A stretch of DNA of 64,000 bases from Zychaea mexicana (Eukaryota; Mucoromycota; Mucoromycetes; Mucorales; Lichtheimiaceae), in the NCBI RefSeq assembly GCF_025766255.1, contig NW_026516786.1, positions 1 to 64,000 on the forward strand. Direction: 5' to 3'. This document shows, piece after piece, positions 36,575 to 48,909 of the stretch. The first letter of the stretch is position 1. Every line of letters begins with the position of its first letter. Under the pieces are notes generated by a model. That model ran no database searches, had not been told where the DNA came from, and saw only the letters and a list, made by a program, of their open reading frames with translations. Made by a program: the position numbers and the translations under genes.

Positions 36575-39560
36575 CTATTCTTTTTTGAATGCATTACGGA
36601 TAAATTGTGCAGCATCCATTGATGATGAAGAAGAAGAATCCCAAACCGACTTGGCCGATAGATCATTATCATCAAACACCAACTCTTCATCCCCAATCGT
36701 TGCTCTCTTTTGTTGCTGCTGCTGGCCAACAGCTGAACCCATTAATCGCTGTAGCCATACTTTTTTCATTTTAAATTCGCCCTTGCGAATCATAGTATCT
36801 GACCAACTCGGCAATGCATTCAAAGTGGATCGAACTACCAAGCGGATAATGACATAGAGGTGCTCGGACAACAAGACGGCCAGGATGGTGAAAACGGGTG
36901 TATACGGCGAATGGATGTTGGTTGATGGATGGAACAAGTATGCGAATGACGCCATGGTAACGGATGATAACCAGGTCAATGTTTCCTAAGACAATACCGA
37001 AGAATCGTGTATTGTTAATACATTCGTATATTTACCATTCTCTAACCATATATACACTTGATTAGATATTACCATGTTGCCAATCCACGGTCCAACGCCT
37101 TCGGAACGAAGCGGAACTGGACGTCGAGTGTATTTACAGATTTTGACTGCATCGCCACGCAGCTCAATCCAATTGTTCACCATACAGCAAAGGGCAGTCA
37201 ATGGCCATACTGTTGAGAACATGCTTACATAGCCAAACTGAGAAACCATAACGAGTGCAAAAAGAAATTTAGTGAAAAAGATATCAGATGTTCGATGTTA
37301 CTGTGAAATCCACATCGTTCTATATGTCTTCTTTTTCACAATGTCATAAAAGAAATATATGCGTACCTGAATAACCATTTCAACAAAGTCCGTATAAATG
37401 TTATACTCAGGCAAATCCACTTCATGATACACCTTCTTCATAAATTTGGCTTGCAAATCACCTTTTCCACTTTGTTCCACTCCGTTGTTCTTGTCATCCT
37501 TGTCTTCTTTGCTCGTCATATTTTTTACCTTGGGCAGTATGCGTCCCATAGCATATGGAAGTACCATTTCAGTTGCAAATCCAATAAGTTGGCCTGTGAC
37601 AATGAAATAAATGAGCTGTCCACGAAGTCGGTTGAAGTCGACCTTTGTATGGCTGTGGCTGATGTTGAGCTCGGTCAAATAAGGTAGTACATGATCCCCA
37701 AAAGGAATATAAATCCATCCGATAACAAACTGATATCGAAAAATCAAAAGGCCAAGTTAACGGGCGTTCTATATATCTGCCTATCGTAAGGTAGATATCC
37801 GTGTCTCTCTCCCCTCTCACGCTATTTCTCCTTCTAGTATATTTACCAGTGAAAGATAGGCCACCAAGAAATTGGCAACAAAGATCTTTTGTGTGTAGTG
37901 ATATTCCCATGACGATTCTGTCTTGTGCATCTCCCAGTTATTCAATATCTTGACCCAAGAGCCATAGATACCAGACATGGTTGGAATGAGGAGAACATAG
38001 CCGATCGTCGGTGTATAGTGCTATAGATCAATGACAATAATATTATTACTTGAGACTATAGAATGGAACCCAAAAAATAAGAGCACCGCTTACCAAAACT
38101 TGACGGAATGGACCGGTATAATATTCATGTAGAAAAAGTTGCAATACAATCACACAGGCAACGATAATACTCAGCAAAAAGGCGCCGAGAGCAACACCCG
38201 GGAATGACATGGCACGTCGTACAAATATTTTCCATGCGGGACAGTAGGGTTCCTGTTCTCCAGTCACTTCATCCTTGACCAAACGATCTCCTTTAAACTC
38301 AAGACGTCGTTTCTCGTGCTTGGAACAGTTTCGTACACCCCATTGTAATGCCAGGGCTTGCTCTCTCCGTTTCCACATTTCGATATATACCACAGACCAG
38401 ATAAGCATTGCTAATGAGTACCAAATGCTCAGGCTCTTGGCTCCCGCCACGGTGATCAAAACACCAATAACAGTAGGTGTGCCTAGCCATAGCAAATAGT
38501 TTTGTACAAATGCAAAGTAGAAAGCAATCTATTATATCACGCGTATACGTGGTCATGGTTTGAGATGAAAGTTAGTGAAGCTTTTCCCAGGAAAAAGATA
38601 GGTCACGCGGATTAATTGATATATCTTTGAAATGATGTAACTATTACCTTTTCACCAAAATGGTTGCGAATATTGGTCAAGTCTTGATCATCGATTAACG
38701 ATTTTTTGGACCATGTATGGATCCATTCCTAGTTGATTTTTTTGCCAAAAAGTAAGTCATATCACTTTAGAAAGAAGCTGATACAGTGGCTAATATCATA
38801 CTCTATTTAAACCGAGCAACAATGAGGGGGACCTCAACTATGGTAGTACGAGTACAATATCTTACCTTGTTAAACTCATCGTTATGCAAAGGGATAATGC
38901 CATCCACAAATAGATCCACTTCGGGAGAAATGTTGGCACCACCTTCAGTTTCTGGCTCAGTTAACATTTCATACACAACTCGAAGTCGTTCCGCTTCTGT
39001 TAACTCGTGTACGTTGGCAGCAAACATATCCTTTGTCTCCTCTTTCTCATTATCAAACTCGCTAACGCGTATACCGAGCAGAAAATCGCGTATCCTATAT
39101 AGTACATTTCTCCCTCTTTAGTCCCAACAGCCCGATTGCTTGTAGATAGGTACTGAAGTATTGAATGTATACACATAAACACTGACCGCTCGCGTTTGAG
39201 TTCTTCTTCCAAAACGTGAGTTGGACACGCGATCAGAATCAACAATGTGTCTTGCGTACGTCCGGGTTGAACTTGATATCTTAAACCAACACGGCTTAGT
39301 TTAGTTGTCAGAATGTCGAGCTGTTCTTGAGCATTGGATTGCAACTTTTCGCGTTCTTGACCCCGTGTTGGGAATTTAAAGACAATGACATAGTCGACGC
39401 CTCCAGCAGCGAAGCGAGAAGGCGCTTTAGTTGTTGTTGTGCTATTACTAGAGGATTCCTTGGTAGCATTTCGCTCACTTAATGCCACGGGTGGAAATAA
39501 GTGCGCGAATTCACCCGAACCCGGCTGAATTGCGTGTTGCTCTGGTGCGTTTTGCTCCAT
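36575..39560 (-). CDS. Anoctamin/TMEM16 family membrane protein (Ist2-like)
   Basis: Eight exons (39560-39187, 39094-38866, 38728-38648, 38528-38094, 38020-37847, 37729-37367, 37237-37073, 36985-36575) sum to 2232 nt, 743 aa. The cytosolic N-terminus has VDYVIVFKFP and the domain leading to IRDFLLGIRV. Multiple membrane spans follow, with LLWLGTPTVIGVLI, IWSVVYIEMWKRRE, LGAFLLSIIVACVIVLQLFL, YGSWVKILNNWE, and FGYVSMFSTVWPL leading into NNWIELRGDAVK and RRPVPLRSEGVGPW. These are characteristic anoctamin blocks. Members are calcium-activated lipid scramblases or ion channels; yeast Ist2 tethers cortical ER to the plasma membrane. The C-terminal tail of ~70 residues is Ser/Asp-rich with a Gln run and is not the long basic tether of yeast Ist2. 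Scrambling activity is not assured from sequence alone. Confidence 0.92.
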
Positions 39561-39858
39561 TGGGGGGAGGGAAGGCGAACGAGGTAGGTAGTGGTCGCCA
39601 GTAAGAGTAAAGAAGAAAAAAGAACGTGCGGTTCAGACGCCGCTTATGGAACACTCATGCATCAATAGATAATCACGTTGTCACTTGACTAAACTGCACT
39701 TCGGGCCGAAGGAAACGAAATTATACACACAAAAAAATTTGTTTGTTTCATTTTGATTTATACATTTACAAAGAGGTATGCTCGTGAATTAAATATGGGG
39801 TTTAGACTATATACTAAAAAAGGATAATAAGGAAGAAGAAGAAAGTAAAGACATTATG
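39561..39858. other. Short promoter gap
   Basis: It holds the 5' flank of the anoctamin gene and the 3' end of the coiled-coil gene. No further feature is seen. Confidence 0.5.
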
Positions 39859-42800
39859 TTATTTGTTGCCAAGCCAACTTGTTGTAGCACCAAAGGCACT
39901 GCCGACCTTCCAATCGACATCGATATCTGGAGAAGTGCCAAGGTCGACCATGGACGTATTGAGTCCCAGGCTCTTTTTCCGTTTGACAGCAGCATACTCG
40001 AGCGCAGGTGCTTGCATCGACCTGCTCCGACGAACGGAACCTCCAGCGCTTCGTGAGGCTCGAAGCTTTGGGTACGGAATGGGTCGAGGCTGACTTGTAC
40101 TACTGCTGCTGCTGCTACCAACAGCACCACTACTATAGGGTTTGTTGGCTGCTCGTTTTTCTGCAGATGAAGCAACACGAGGATAGCTCGATGGAGGCCC
40201 GTAGCGGTCAATATCACTACGTTTATGTCGTATCGTTTTCCGTTCACTATTGCTTTGTTGCTGTTGCTGCTGCTGCTGCTCCAAGATAGAATCATGCGAT
40301 ACGGACCTCATCAGCTTTTTAGTCTCATCTGCTGCCACATCGGGATGTGGACGTTGGAAAAACACGCTGGTTAACCAAGCTACTATATTAGGCTGCTGAT
40401 TTGTTGCTGCTGATGTTGACAATGGGCCAGTTGTTGCAGCACGACGGATCTCGCGTTTTCGAATAACCTCTTGTTCAGCCCGCATGCCGCTTTCTTCAAC
40501 CTTCTTGACGTACTCGACCTGCAGATCGTTCATGGTGCTACGTAGCTGTCCGATCTCTTGAAGCATATCCTGCATGACCTGCAGCGTCGGGAAGAACTCT
40601 TGCATGGATACGTCATGTCGCCACGGCTCCTCTTCCTCATCCACAGCTGCTTTCCGTTCCTCATCATCCAGCCATGCAAATCGTATTCTTAGAGCCTCGA
40701 CATCCACGAGCACGTTATCGATGATCGAGTTACTCATGGTGCTCAATTCCAATATATCAAAGGCTCGTTTTAGACGTCTATTCAATGCACGGATGTCTGT
40801 GGCTCGTAACCGCTGCAGCGTTTGCGTGACATGTGCTTTCAGCAGATGAAACGGTGTGCCGTCTTGCTCTTCCTCCAAGATAACGGCTCCTGCCGTCGTC
40901 GCGTCATCCTCTGCTAACACACTGTTGTTGCTCGTTGCTTGCGATGAAAAGGATACAGAATTCTTCATGGGCGGAAGTACTAGCATGCTATTTTCTTCGG
41001 GACTCTACATGAGAAAATCAGTGTTATATGCTATTAGTATCCTTCTTTCACTTTTCATTCTGTTGTTATTGTTTACATAAAAACATAATCTATTTAAAAA
41101 TTGAAACGCGGTGCTTGTGCGGTATTTTACATACCGCCGTAATTTGCTGCTGCATATTATCAGCTATTTTCCGTGGCGATGGAGCCTCTTGTAATGGTGC
41201 AAGTGTATCATCATCATCCTGACTAGAGTCATATGATCGGGGTACAACAGCAGAACTCTCCTGATGCTGCTGTTGTTGATGTTGCATATGATAATGGTAG
41301 TGGTGATGCACGATGGATGCTGTGGGTGTGATCGCTGTAGCAGCATTCGCGGTAGGTGTTGATGTGGATGCCGTCGGTGAAGGGGAGATAGCAGGCAAAT
41401 CTTTTGGTGGAGAAACCAATGAAGAAGTAGCACGTCGCGTGCGTAAAGACTTGCCACCACCTGGTTTACTGCTGCCGCTGGTGCCACTGTTAGTGCCGGT
41501 GCTCTTTTGTGATTGTAACAACTGTTTCCGTTGCAGCGGCTCTGGTGGCGATGGTTGCAGCCATTTCATTCTATTGAAATCGTCGTCATCCATACCATCC
41601 TGAGGAGCCGATGTACTGAGAAATCGTTCATGTTTATCAGGCCATTGGTGCCGCTGCTTGTTCATATTATGATAGTCGCTGCTGTTATTGTTGTTATCCT
41701 TCTCCAAGTCTTCGATTCGACAGTTCAGGGTGATGACTTCGTGCCGTGTTTCGGACAACAGTTCGCGACATTCCAGAAGGTCAGTTTTGAGCTTGTTATT
41801 GGCTAGCGCGAGTTCCTTGATCAACGTGATGAAGTGCGGCTGTTGGTGCTGCAGGTCGACTGCAGATGTCGACGACCTTGTTGTGAGCTATATTTATAAT
41901 AGCAATTTACAATAACATTTAATTGTTAGTACAATGTATGTGTACACACATCGTACATGCAGAGGCACACATATCTGCATAGATATGTGTGTGTGTTGTA
42001 TGTAGTGCATTATAATGTTTATTTCTCACTAACCTTTAGTACATCTCTTCGAAGCTTTTCATTGGATTCACGGAGCCACGTCAGGCTATCCGTACTACCA
42101 AACTCCTGCTGATTGAGCTTTAACCTTTCGTACGCGCTGCATACAGTTTCTTATTTGAATAGAATGAATTTAGTCGCCTTGTTGCAGCATATCAAAAGGA
42201 GGAGCTGTCTAATTATATACTTAAATAATAAATATAAACGTATATCCAATTACCATATCTTGATTTGAGCTTCCTATGTTTGGACTCCAAGGTCAATTCC
42301 GCTTTTCTCGCAATGGCTAGTTCCTGCTTTGTGTCCTCCAGCTATTGTCGGTTGCATGTAAGTACCATGAAAGACATGTGTCAGATTTATGTTTGTAGAA
42401 TGTAGCTGTCAGAAATAAATATTTGCGTGTACCTTTGCACGTAGATTTTCTTCGCGCACGTCGGCTTGGCGAACCATAAATTTGAAAATACGTAATTTAT
42501 CGACTTCCATCGTCTCTGCCTTGAGCTCGTTTATCAGCTGTGCACAGCGGGCATTAGCGACTTCAAGATCAGCGGCTGTTTCTCGCAAAGTCTGATTATA
42601 AGTAATGTTGTGTCAGCAAAATAGAAATAAAACATGGTGACGCTTTCAAGTTCCCCTCCTCCAACTTCCTTCACTGCTATATGGGTAAGAGATACCTTTT
42701 GCGTTTTCTGCCACTCCCAAGTCGATTTGCTATGCTCTTCCAAAAGTTCTTGTCGAGTACAATCAGCATCCTCCAACAATTGCTCGAGTTGTCGTGCTTT

Positions 42801-43460
42801 TTCGCGTGCTTCATCCAGCTAGTCAATTTTTGAAAGGTTACACAAACAAACTGTGAGTATCACCAATCTCTCTCTCTTTGTCTCTCTTACTCTCCCTTTT
42901 TTTTCATTCTCACATAGCACAAACACAACGAGAAAAAGTATATAGAGTGTGCATAAAAGCACGTACTTGTTGTTCCAAATCTGCTTTAACTTGATTCGAT
43001 TCGACGACATAGTTCTCATGCTTGTGAAGTAGACTCTGTCCAATTTCTTTCCCTGCATCAGTACCATAAAAGGGAGAAAAGGAGAGGAGAAAGTAGAGGA
43101 GAAAGAGGAGAAGTAGATGTAGAAGGCATAAGGGAAGACAAGGGAATCATAGTAAACGAAGAAGAGCAAAAAGAAGAGAGACCTACCAGCAGCTAAACGA
43201 GCATCCCCTTCCAGTTTCCTTACAGTATTGGCCAAGGTCTCAAAGTTATCACAGTTTGGTAGGCCACAACAGCGACAGCACTTTGTGTCCAAGATCGGCG
43301 AATTGTCAGAAATGCTTCGAGACAGCCAATCTTGAAGTGATTGCTCAATCGATGTAGGAACAATGTCACCTCCGCCTGCACCAGCACCAGTACTACCACT
43401 GCCCGGTAGCGGTGGTGGTGGTGGCGGAGACCAACGAGCACGCGAACGGTTCAGTGACAT
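39859..43460 (-). CDS. Long coiled-coil protein with CC1-box/HAP1_N-like motif
   Basis: Eight exons (43460-43187, 43052-42967, 42818-42696, 42591-42433, 42341-42254, 42149-42034, 41887-41135, 41004-39859) sum to 2745 nt, 914 aa. The N-terminus is Pro/Gly-rich (a run of P after WS), followed by a Cys cluster (CCRCCGLPNC). Next comes a helix that reads LEGDARLAAGKEIGQSLLHK after splicing. This resembles the CC1 box of dynein/kinesin adaptors (AAxxG then QSLLxxN in TRAK/HAP1). A coiled coil runs to about residue 330 (LEQLLEDADC, LEDTKQELAIARKAEL, LALANNKLKTDLLECRELL). A Ser/Pro/Gln/His-rich disordered middle is followed by a second helical domain (VTQTLQRLRATDIRALNRRL, IDNVLVDVEALRIRFAWLDD) and a basic Ser-rich tail. 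A role as a cytoskeletal or organelle adaptor is inference; no named orthologue is claimed. Confidence 0.8.
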
Positions 43461-44253
43461 GTATGGCCAGACACAAGCGGAGGGTTGTGATTGTCGTGGT
43501 TACGGTTGTTAAGGTAGTGTATGTGTTGCTATGAAGGGATTATTGCTAGGTTATTTAAAATGAGGGTTGCTACGCAACTGATGTGTATGTATGCGTGCGG
43601 GGAATGGTGTGTGTGTGAGGCAAATATAAAAGTATAAGAAAGGAAGTTAAAAGTGAAAGTGCGGAAGAGAGAGAAAGGAGAGGCACAAGTGCTACCGGAG
43701 GAGGGGGAGGAGAGGCAAAAGCTGCGACAATTTGTTGTTGTTGTTATTGTTGCTGCAGAAGGATAAGGATGACATACGGAAAAACGAGAGAAGAGAGAAG
43801 AGAGGAGCCAGAAAAGAATGATATTATATTTACGGATTAGCACCGCATGGACGCTTCTCAACCAGCAGGACAAAGCAGAGAGCGAGAGAAGAAGCAAAAA
43901 AAGCAAGAGCGAAGCGTGGTGCTGCTTGTTCTGGTGCTGTAAAAGAGGCATAATTAACATCCCCCCCTAGCATCACCAATCAAACGCGTGATCGGATTTC
44001 ACACATCCCCCAAAATTATTAGCGTAGCACGAACGACGTAAACGACGACTGCGACAACAAAGACAGTCGACTTTCTTGCACAGATGAGGATTTCCGAGGC
44101 ACACACATGCAATTTAACCCCGAATTCTATATTTGTTCCACTAAGCAGACCTCCCTTTTATGTATACAATGCGCCTTGTTGCCTTTCGTCATCGCACCCG
44201 ACACGCTCTACTAGTGGTACTGCTACTATGGCTGCTGAACAATAAACCAAATT
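43461..44253. other. Upstream region of the coiled-coil gene and 3' flank of NADH dehydrogenase
   Basis: About 800 bases are rich in GA tracts on the plus strand (43650-43720 and 43780-43900), which are CT tracts toward the minus-strand gene. A 143-codon minus frame at 43529-43960 is Ser/Leu/Phe-rich from these tracts and I do not call it a gene. Confidence 0.5.
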
Positions 44254-46961
44254 TTACACTGTCGTAATGTCTCGTCCGAACATGGCGTTTCTGGACCAGT
44301 CAATGCTTAAATTGATCCGCGTCCGCAAGCTCACCTACATATTACGTTGTTGTTCAGAAAAAGCGTACCCTTAGTACCTCGATGACTCTCACCCATCTTG
44401 TGCTAGATGAATAAGCTTTCTCACCTGCTTGGACCAATAAACAGATCGCCACAAGTACTGAGCATACAAACCACCAATCATCTTGTATCCCCATCCAAAC
44501 TCGCCGACTGCCGTATTACCCAGGTAGGCGAGCGAGCCCAAGTGCCGGTACTGGAAGGGCCCAACCACCTTATCGACATCATTTTCATCTTTGGCTAGCT
44601 GGTTTAGCAGTCGACCGACGTAGGCACCTTGCTGACTGGCCACTTGCGCCGTCTGTCATAAATTACATGCATTGTTTTGTTTTTTCGTTTTCATTGTTGC
44701 ATTAAAATTTGTCATGTGAGCTTTTTTCTTGTTCCAATCGTTTCCTTCGCTATCGTTTGAATATACTGTCCATCACCCGTTTATCTTGCCCCTTTGAAAA
44801 TATATATGAGAGCGAACTTACCGCAGGCAATTGCGTCATTTTCTTGTCGATATCACTCAGCAAAGTATGCATTTCTTGAACTTCTAACGTGCCACTATTA
44901 TCGGCGTCGTATTTTTTGAACATGTGAACAAGTTCGCCAAGATGCTGTTTCGTTAAAGGGAATCTAGTACGCATTTCCTCCACTGAACTGGCAAACTCGT
45001 CAAGCGTCAAGCTTCCATCCTTGTCCCTACAATATAGATATTAATAAAAACAGGAAAAGAAGAAAGATGTAATGACGATGATGATGATGGTCTGAGAGCA
45101 GAGCAACATGAAGAGGTATTATGCATACTGATCAGCGTTTTCAAAAAGTTCCATAATGTGGTCCAACAATTTCTGATTCTTGATGGTAGCACAGTCGCCT
45201 ATCGCGAAAATAGATCCGTCTGAGAGACCAAGCACTCTGCAGTATGCATCGGTTTGTATAGCACGCTGATGGACTTGCTTTCCTAGTTTTTCAGCCAACA
45301 TCAAAGCGAAGGGTGTCATTGCTTTAATTCGAAGTGAAAACAAACAATCCGTTAGTATCGATAACTCGTAATTATTACCACTAATATAGATAGTAATACA
45401 ACATACCGATGCCAGTTGACCACATGCAAAGGCCATACGGAACTTCACCAAAGCCAACCTTGTCACCCTCTGCATCTTTGTTCCTGTAGACGACTTTATC
45501 TTTCAGGATTCGTAAGACACGTGCGTTTGTAATAAGATTGATGCCTTCGCGCGAGAATTTGCGCTCTGCATACTCGCTGATCTTGACATCGAATGTGTTT
45601 AGAATATGGTCTCTGGATTGGATGATGGTAACCGATATATCTTCACGGAGAATTTTTGGAAACTGAAAAAATCCAAAGTAGTTGTTATTAACCAATTCCG
45701 TATATTAATGCAGAAGATACTCGAACTCTTTTTACTTTCCCCTTCCCTAATCTCATAGTAGATGCGAATGGGTTTGCGTGAAGAAAGGAAAACCAATTTT
45801 TTACGTACCCATTTTACCAGATCTTCGTTCATCCAGTCATAAATTTCCGCTGCAAACTCAACACCCGTTGGTCCGCCTCCACAAATAACAAAGCTAAGCA
45901 GCCGTTTACGCTCTTCTGGCGATGTTGTCGGTAACGAAGCCTGTTCAACATTCCGTGTTACGGTTCTTCTAACAGCCATGGCATCTTGAATTGTTTTTAA
46001 TCGGAAAGTATGCTCCAAGCCTTCTACGCCATGTGTGATACTCGTCGATCCAACGGCAATCAACAGCTTGTCATATGGAACATAGAATCGTTTGCCTTTA
46101 TCTTCGCCGTCAGCGCCGATTACCTCTACATATTTGTTGTTCAGATCAACGTCTACCGCTGTGCCCTCTAGAAAGTGACCATGGACCCTTGCTACTATCT
46201 TTCTTAGCGATTCTAACAAAGATCGCATCTCTAGTGTTCCCTATATCGTATATAATGATAAAAATTCATATTAACCATTTATCTGGCTGTGAACCACGGT
46301 GTCTCTTTGTCTACTACTACAGGATACTATTGAGTTAAATACTTACTACTGTAGCGCTTGGGAGAAGCGGCGTGAATAGAAAATAATTGTTATCGCTAAC
46401 TAGGGTCACGTTGTAGTCGTCTGGATTGAGTTGTTGAAGTGCGGCAACAGCGCCCCATCCACCGCCCAAAACTACAATACGCGGCTTGGTCAGCTTTTTC
46501 ACGGCCTCTGGATTGTCGTCATCCAATTGATGGGTTACGATAGGCAAGTCTTTATTGCCGCCTGTATTTGGATGCAGTGCCAAAGATGGTACGGCTTTAT
46601 GTGCGCCTCGAGCGACACCAATATATTCAACGTCTTGAATCAAATAGTAAACTGCGGCACCAGTGGCGGCAACGCCGCTTAAAGTCCATAATCCTCGTCG
46701 AATCCATTTTCTTGACTTATGACTATCATTTCTACTGGTGCTGCTCGGTGCTGCTGTTGCTGTGGTGGCATCCGTCGTATAGTAGCGAGCACTGTTGCTG
46801 CTGCGCCATACGAATGATGCGGCATGTCGACGACTCGTCGAACTCCTATTGACGGTGTTGAACGTGCTGAGTAAATAATTATAATAATACTGTTCTTGCT
46901 GTTTCCTGCTCCTTCTGCTGCTGCCAATACAATGGTGACGTGCGACTGTCAAAAAAGGCAT
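44254..46961 (-). CDS. NDE1: External alternative NADH dehydrogenase (type II) with EF hands
   Basis: Seven exons (46961-46347, 46240-45809, 45662-45407, 45321-45129, 45026-44822, 44652-44425, 44334-44254) sum to 2010 nt, 669 aa. The first ~90 residues are Arg/Ser-rich, a likely mitochondrial presequence, followed by a single membrane anchor (LWTLSGVAATGAAVYYLI). FAD and NADH sites are IVVLGGGWGAVAAL (~161) and VICGGGPTGVEFAAEI (~325); FAIGDCA is also present. Two complete EF-hand loops, DQDKDGSLTLDE (~500) and DADNSGTLEVQE (~536), interrupt the fold, as in calcium-dependent NDE1 of Neurospora and plant NDB proteins. It oxidises cytosolic NADH at the outer face of the inner membrane and reduces ubiquinone without pumping protons. 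The C-terminal exon gives WSRNAMFGRDITTV, the usual amphipathic end. The ATG at 46961 is the first in frame. Confidence 0.94.
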
Positions 46962-47750
46962 TATGAAAAAAGTTTGACAAGAACGAAAAAGGATATTCCG
47001 AGGAGATTCTCGCACAACATGTGGTTAGATTCCCATTAGTTTGTTTTTCCAGTTTCGGAGGATTTCTCGTTTCTACGTGAGATTTTTGCATTGCTATAAG
47101 ATGGATACATTCATCTCAGCGATTTTCTTCCTACCATCACGATGATTTAAACTCTTATTTAACTTTATTAAGAAATTCAATCTGTTATTTGCTTCATACG
47201 CCCAGTATCATCATTACGCAAGCCGAGATCGATCTAGACGCTCTCTACTGTTGTACTCCTGTCCTAGAAAGCTAAAACAAAGAAATAAACTACTGTTCGG
47301 GGAATCAGGTTGATAATTTAGGAACGATGACGCTGTGTCCGTATCACTCTGCATATACACGTTTCACCACTTGTCATAAGGTAAAGAGAGAGAGTTCTTT
47401 TAAAACAAACGAGGAATGTGGGAAGAAGATCATACATACCTGTTCTGAATACCCAATCCCTTATAACCATCGATTTATCTTGGGCTTACTTGCTATATAC
47501 TTTGGTCGCTGCGACAAGCTAAGATCCATTGCGACGACAACGATTTCTGTCACCAAGAGAATATGTCAATCCAACTTGACCATCTGTTCTTCAAAAACGA
47601 AGTGTTTCCACCGTGAACAATGAGCTTATTTCGAGCGAGGGACGGAACATCGCTCTTTTAATTTGTAACGGCATGATTGAATTATTTGCCAAGCCGTCTT
47701 GCCAGTCTTTAAATTTATTAATTTTTAACAGGCCACCCACGACACTGGGA
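46962..47750. other. NADH dehydrogenase promoter and unassigned spacer
   Basis: About 800 bases include the promoter of the minus-strand gene near 46962-47200. A 98-codon plus frame at 47327-47623 shows no family resemblance. Confidence 0.5.
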
Positions 47751-47760
47751 TATATAAAAA
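47751..47760 (+). promoter_or_regulatory. Possible TATA box
   Basis: TATATAAAAA lies about 155 bases upstream of an ATG at 47906 and could serve the uncertain ORF that follows. AT-rich sequence makes chance likely. Confidence 0.3.
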
Positions 47761-47987
47761 AGGCTTTCGCCAAGATTTGATATGGTCGATCTCAAAAAGG
47801 AGATGCTTGATATACAACAATAAGTGTGTGGTATTTCATGAAATCTGTACACAACTTTTAAAATGCAAAGATACATAGACTTATCGAAAAGGTGAATACA
47901 ATAACATGTGCGATTCAAACAAGCTCGTCGAATTATGGAGAAAAGACGCTTTACAGCGAATGAAGATGGAGCCGGCCAGTCTTAAGT

Positions 47988-48383
47988 ATGTTTAATATTA
48001 TCAGTGAAGCGATGACGCAAGAAAGAGCAGACGTTTTGTACGCACAGGCGTGCAATGATAAACAAAAAATATACTTGACATGTCGTCAGTACATACAACA
48101 TATGAATGACAAAAGTACTCCAGTATTCGTAGGAGGAAAAGCTTCCTTGGCAGCCATAACTGATACTGATGTTGCTACCATTATCACAACTGCGGCTACG
48201 TGCAAACTCTTGATATTTTCTCTCAATCCGCATTTAGTGGTTCCATTGTTGTCGTTGACGCTAATAGTGACAACATTATTAGCAATCAGAGATCGCATGA
48301 CCTTTTTATACATACTACACATAATGCCTATATTTGAGCTTAATGCTCTGTGTATACAGTGTTATAATGGAAGTCGAAAATAA
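47988..48383 (+). CDS. Uncertain small ORF with hydrophobic C-terminal half
   Basis: This 131-aa frame starts at 47988. The first half is hydrophilic and helical (EAMTQERADVLYAQACNDKQ); the second has one long or two short membrane-like segments (LVVPLLSLTLIVTTLLAI and FLYILHIMPIF). A 29-codon frame with its own ATG at 47906 (MCDSNKLVELWRKDALQRMK) ends a few bases inside it. That frame could be a regulatory upstream ORF or the first part of the same gene after a frameshift. I do not recognise a family. It may be a real small membrane protein, a decayed gene or chance. Confidence 0.3.
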   Translation: MFNIISEAMTQERADVLYAQACNDKQKIYLTCRQYIQHMNDKSTPVFVGGKASLAAITDTDVATIITTAATCKLLIFSLNPHLVVPLLSLTLIVTTLLAIRDRMTFLYILHIMPIFELNALCIQCYNGSRK

Positions 48384-48774
48384 TCGTCGTTGGTCGTATG
48401 TATTCTAAGTGAAAACTGCATTGCCGCCGTGTTAAAGTACAAATGACGGAAAAGTCATTTCTATTGTGGGCTTTTGAGTTTTGACTGCTTATTATATTTT
48501 TAGTACGCGTTACAGAAGAAAAATAGACTGGATTTTCGTGTTTCGTAAAAAATCGGCAAGTACTCACTTGAAATTTACTTTCACATGCTCTTCCATCTTT
48601 ATAAAATTCAGGGTCATGACCAGTAAAGAAAAAGAACAACAACGTCTCAATTATGCATTTGAAACAAAAGAAATTCAAAGCTTTATTCCAAAGCATAAAT
48701 TCAAGGTCAAGACAGCTGTATTGACATCATCGCACATACATCATTGAAAGTGAGATCTACGTGTGCCTCTTCTT
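48384..48774. other. Unassigned sequence
   Basis: Frames of 88 (plus) and 118 (minus) codons overlap here without family motifs. I see nothing I can support. Confidence 0.4.
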
Positions 48775-48909
48775 TTACTTTTCACCATGTAGTACGGTAC
48801 AACTGCGGAAATTGGGATCGATGAATCTACGCAGTAAGCCCAGCGCAACGATTACTTCGTTGTCAACAAAAAGATAAGCTTCAATTTCATCACTCTCATA
48901 TTGAAACGC
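48775..48909 (-). pseudogene. Orphan terminal-exon-like fragment
   Basis: After a TAG splice acceptor the minus strand reads 44 codons to a stop, including ESDEIEAYLFVDNEVIVAL and LRRFIDPNFRSCTVLHGEK. Composition is protein-like, and part of it weakly resembles the fragment at 50345-50460 (EFVADNKTVLDAQSCFEF). I find no convincing exon between them, so these look like leftovers of one or two decayed genes. The family is not recognised. Confidence 0.3.

Noticed and set aside
38299..38556. 85-codon minus-strand frame
   Set aside because: Overlaps the anoctamin exon in another frame; the anoctamin reading is clearly the real one.
43529..43960. 143-codon minus-strand frame upstream of the coiled-coil gene
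   Set aside because: It is made of Leu/Ser/Phe from CT-rich promoter tracts; no family signal.
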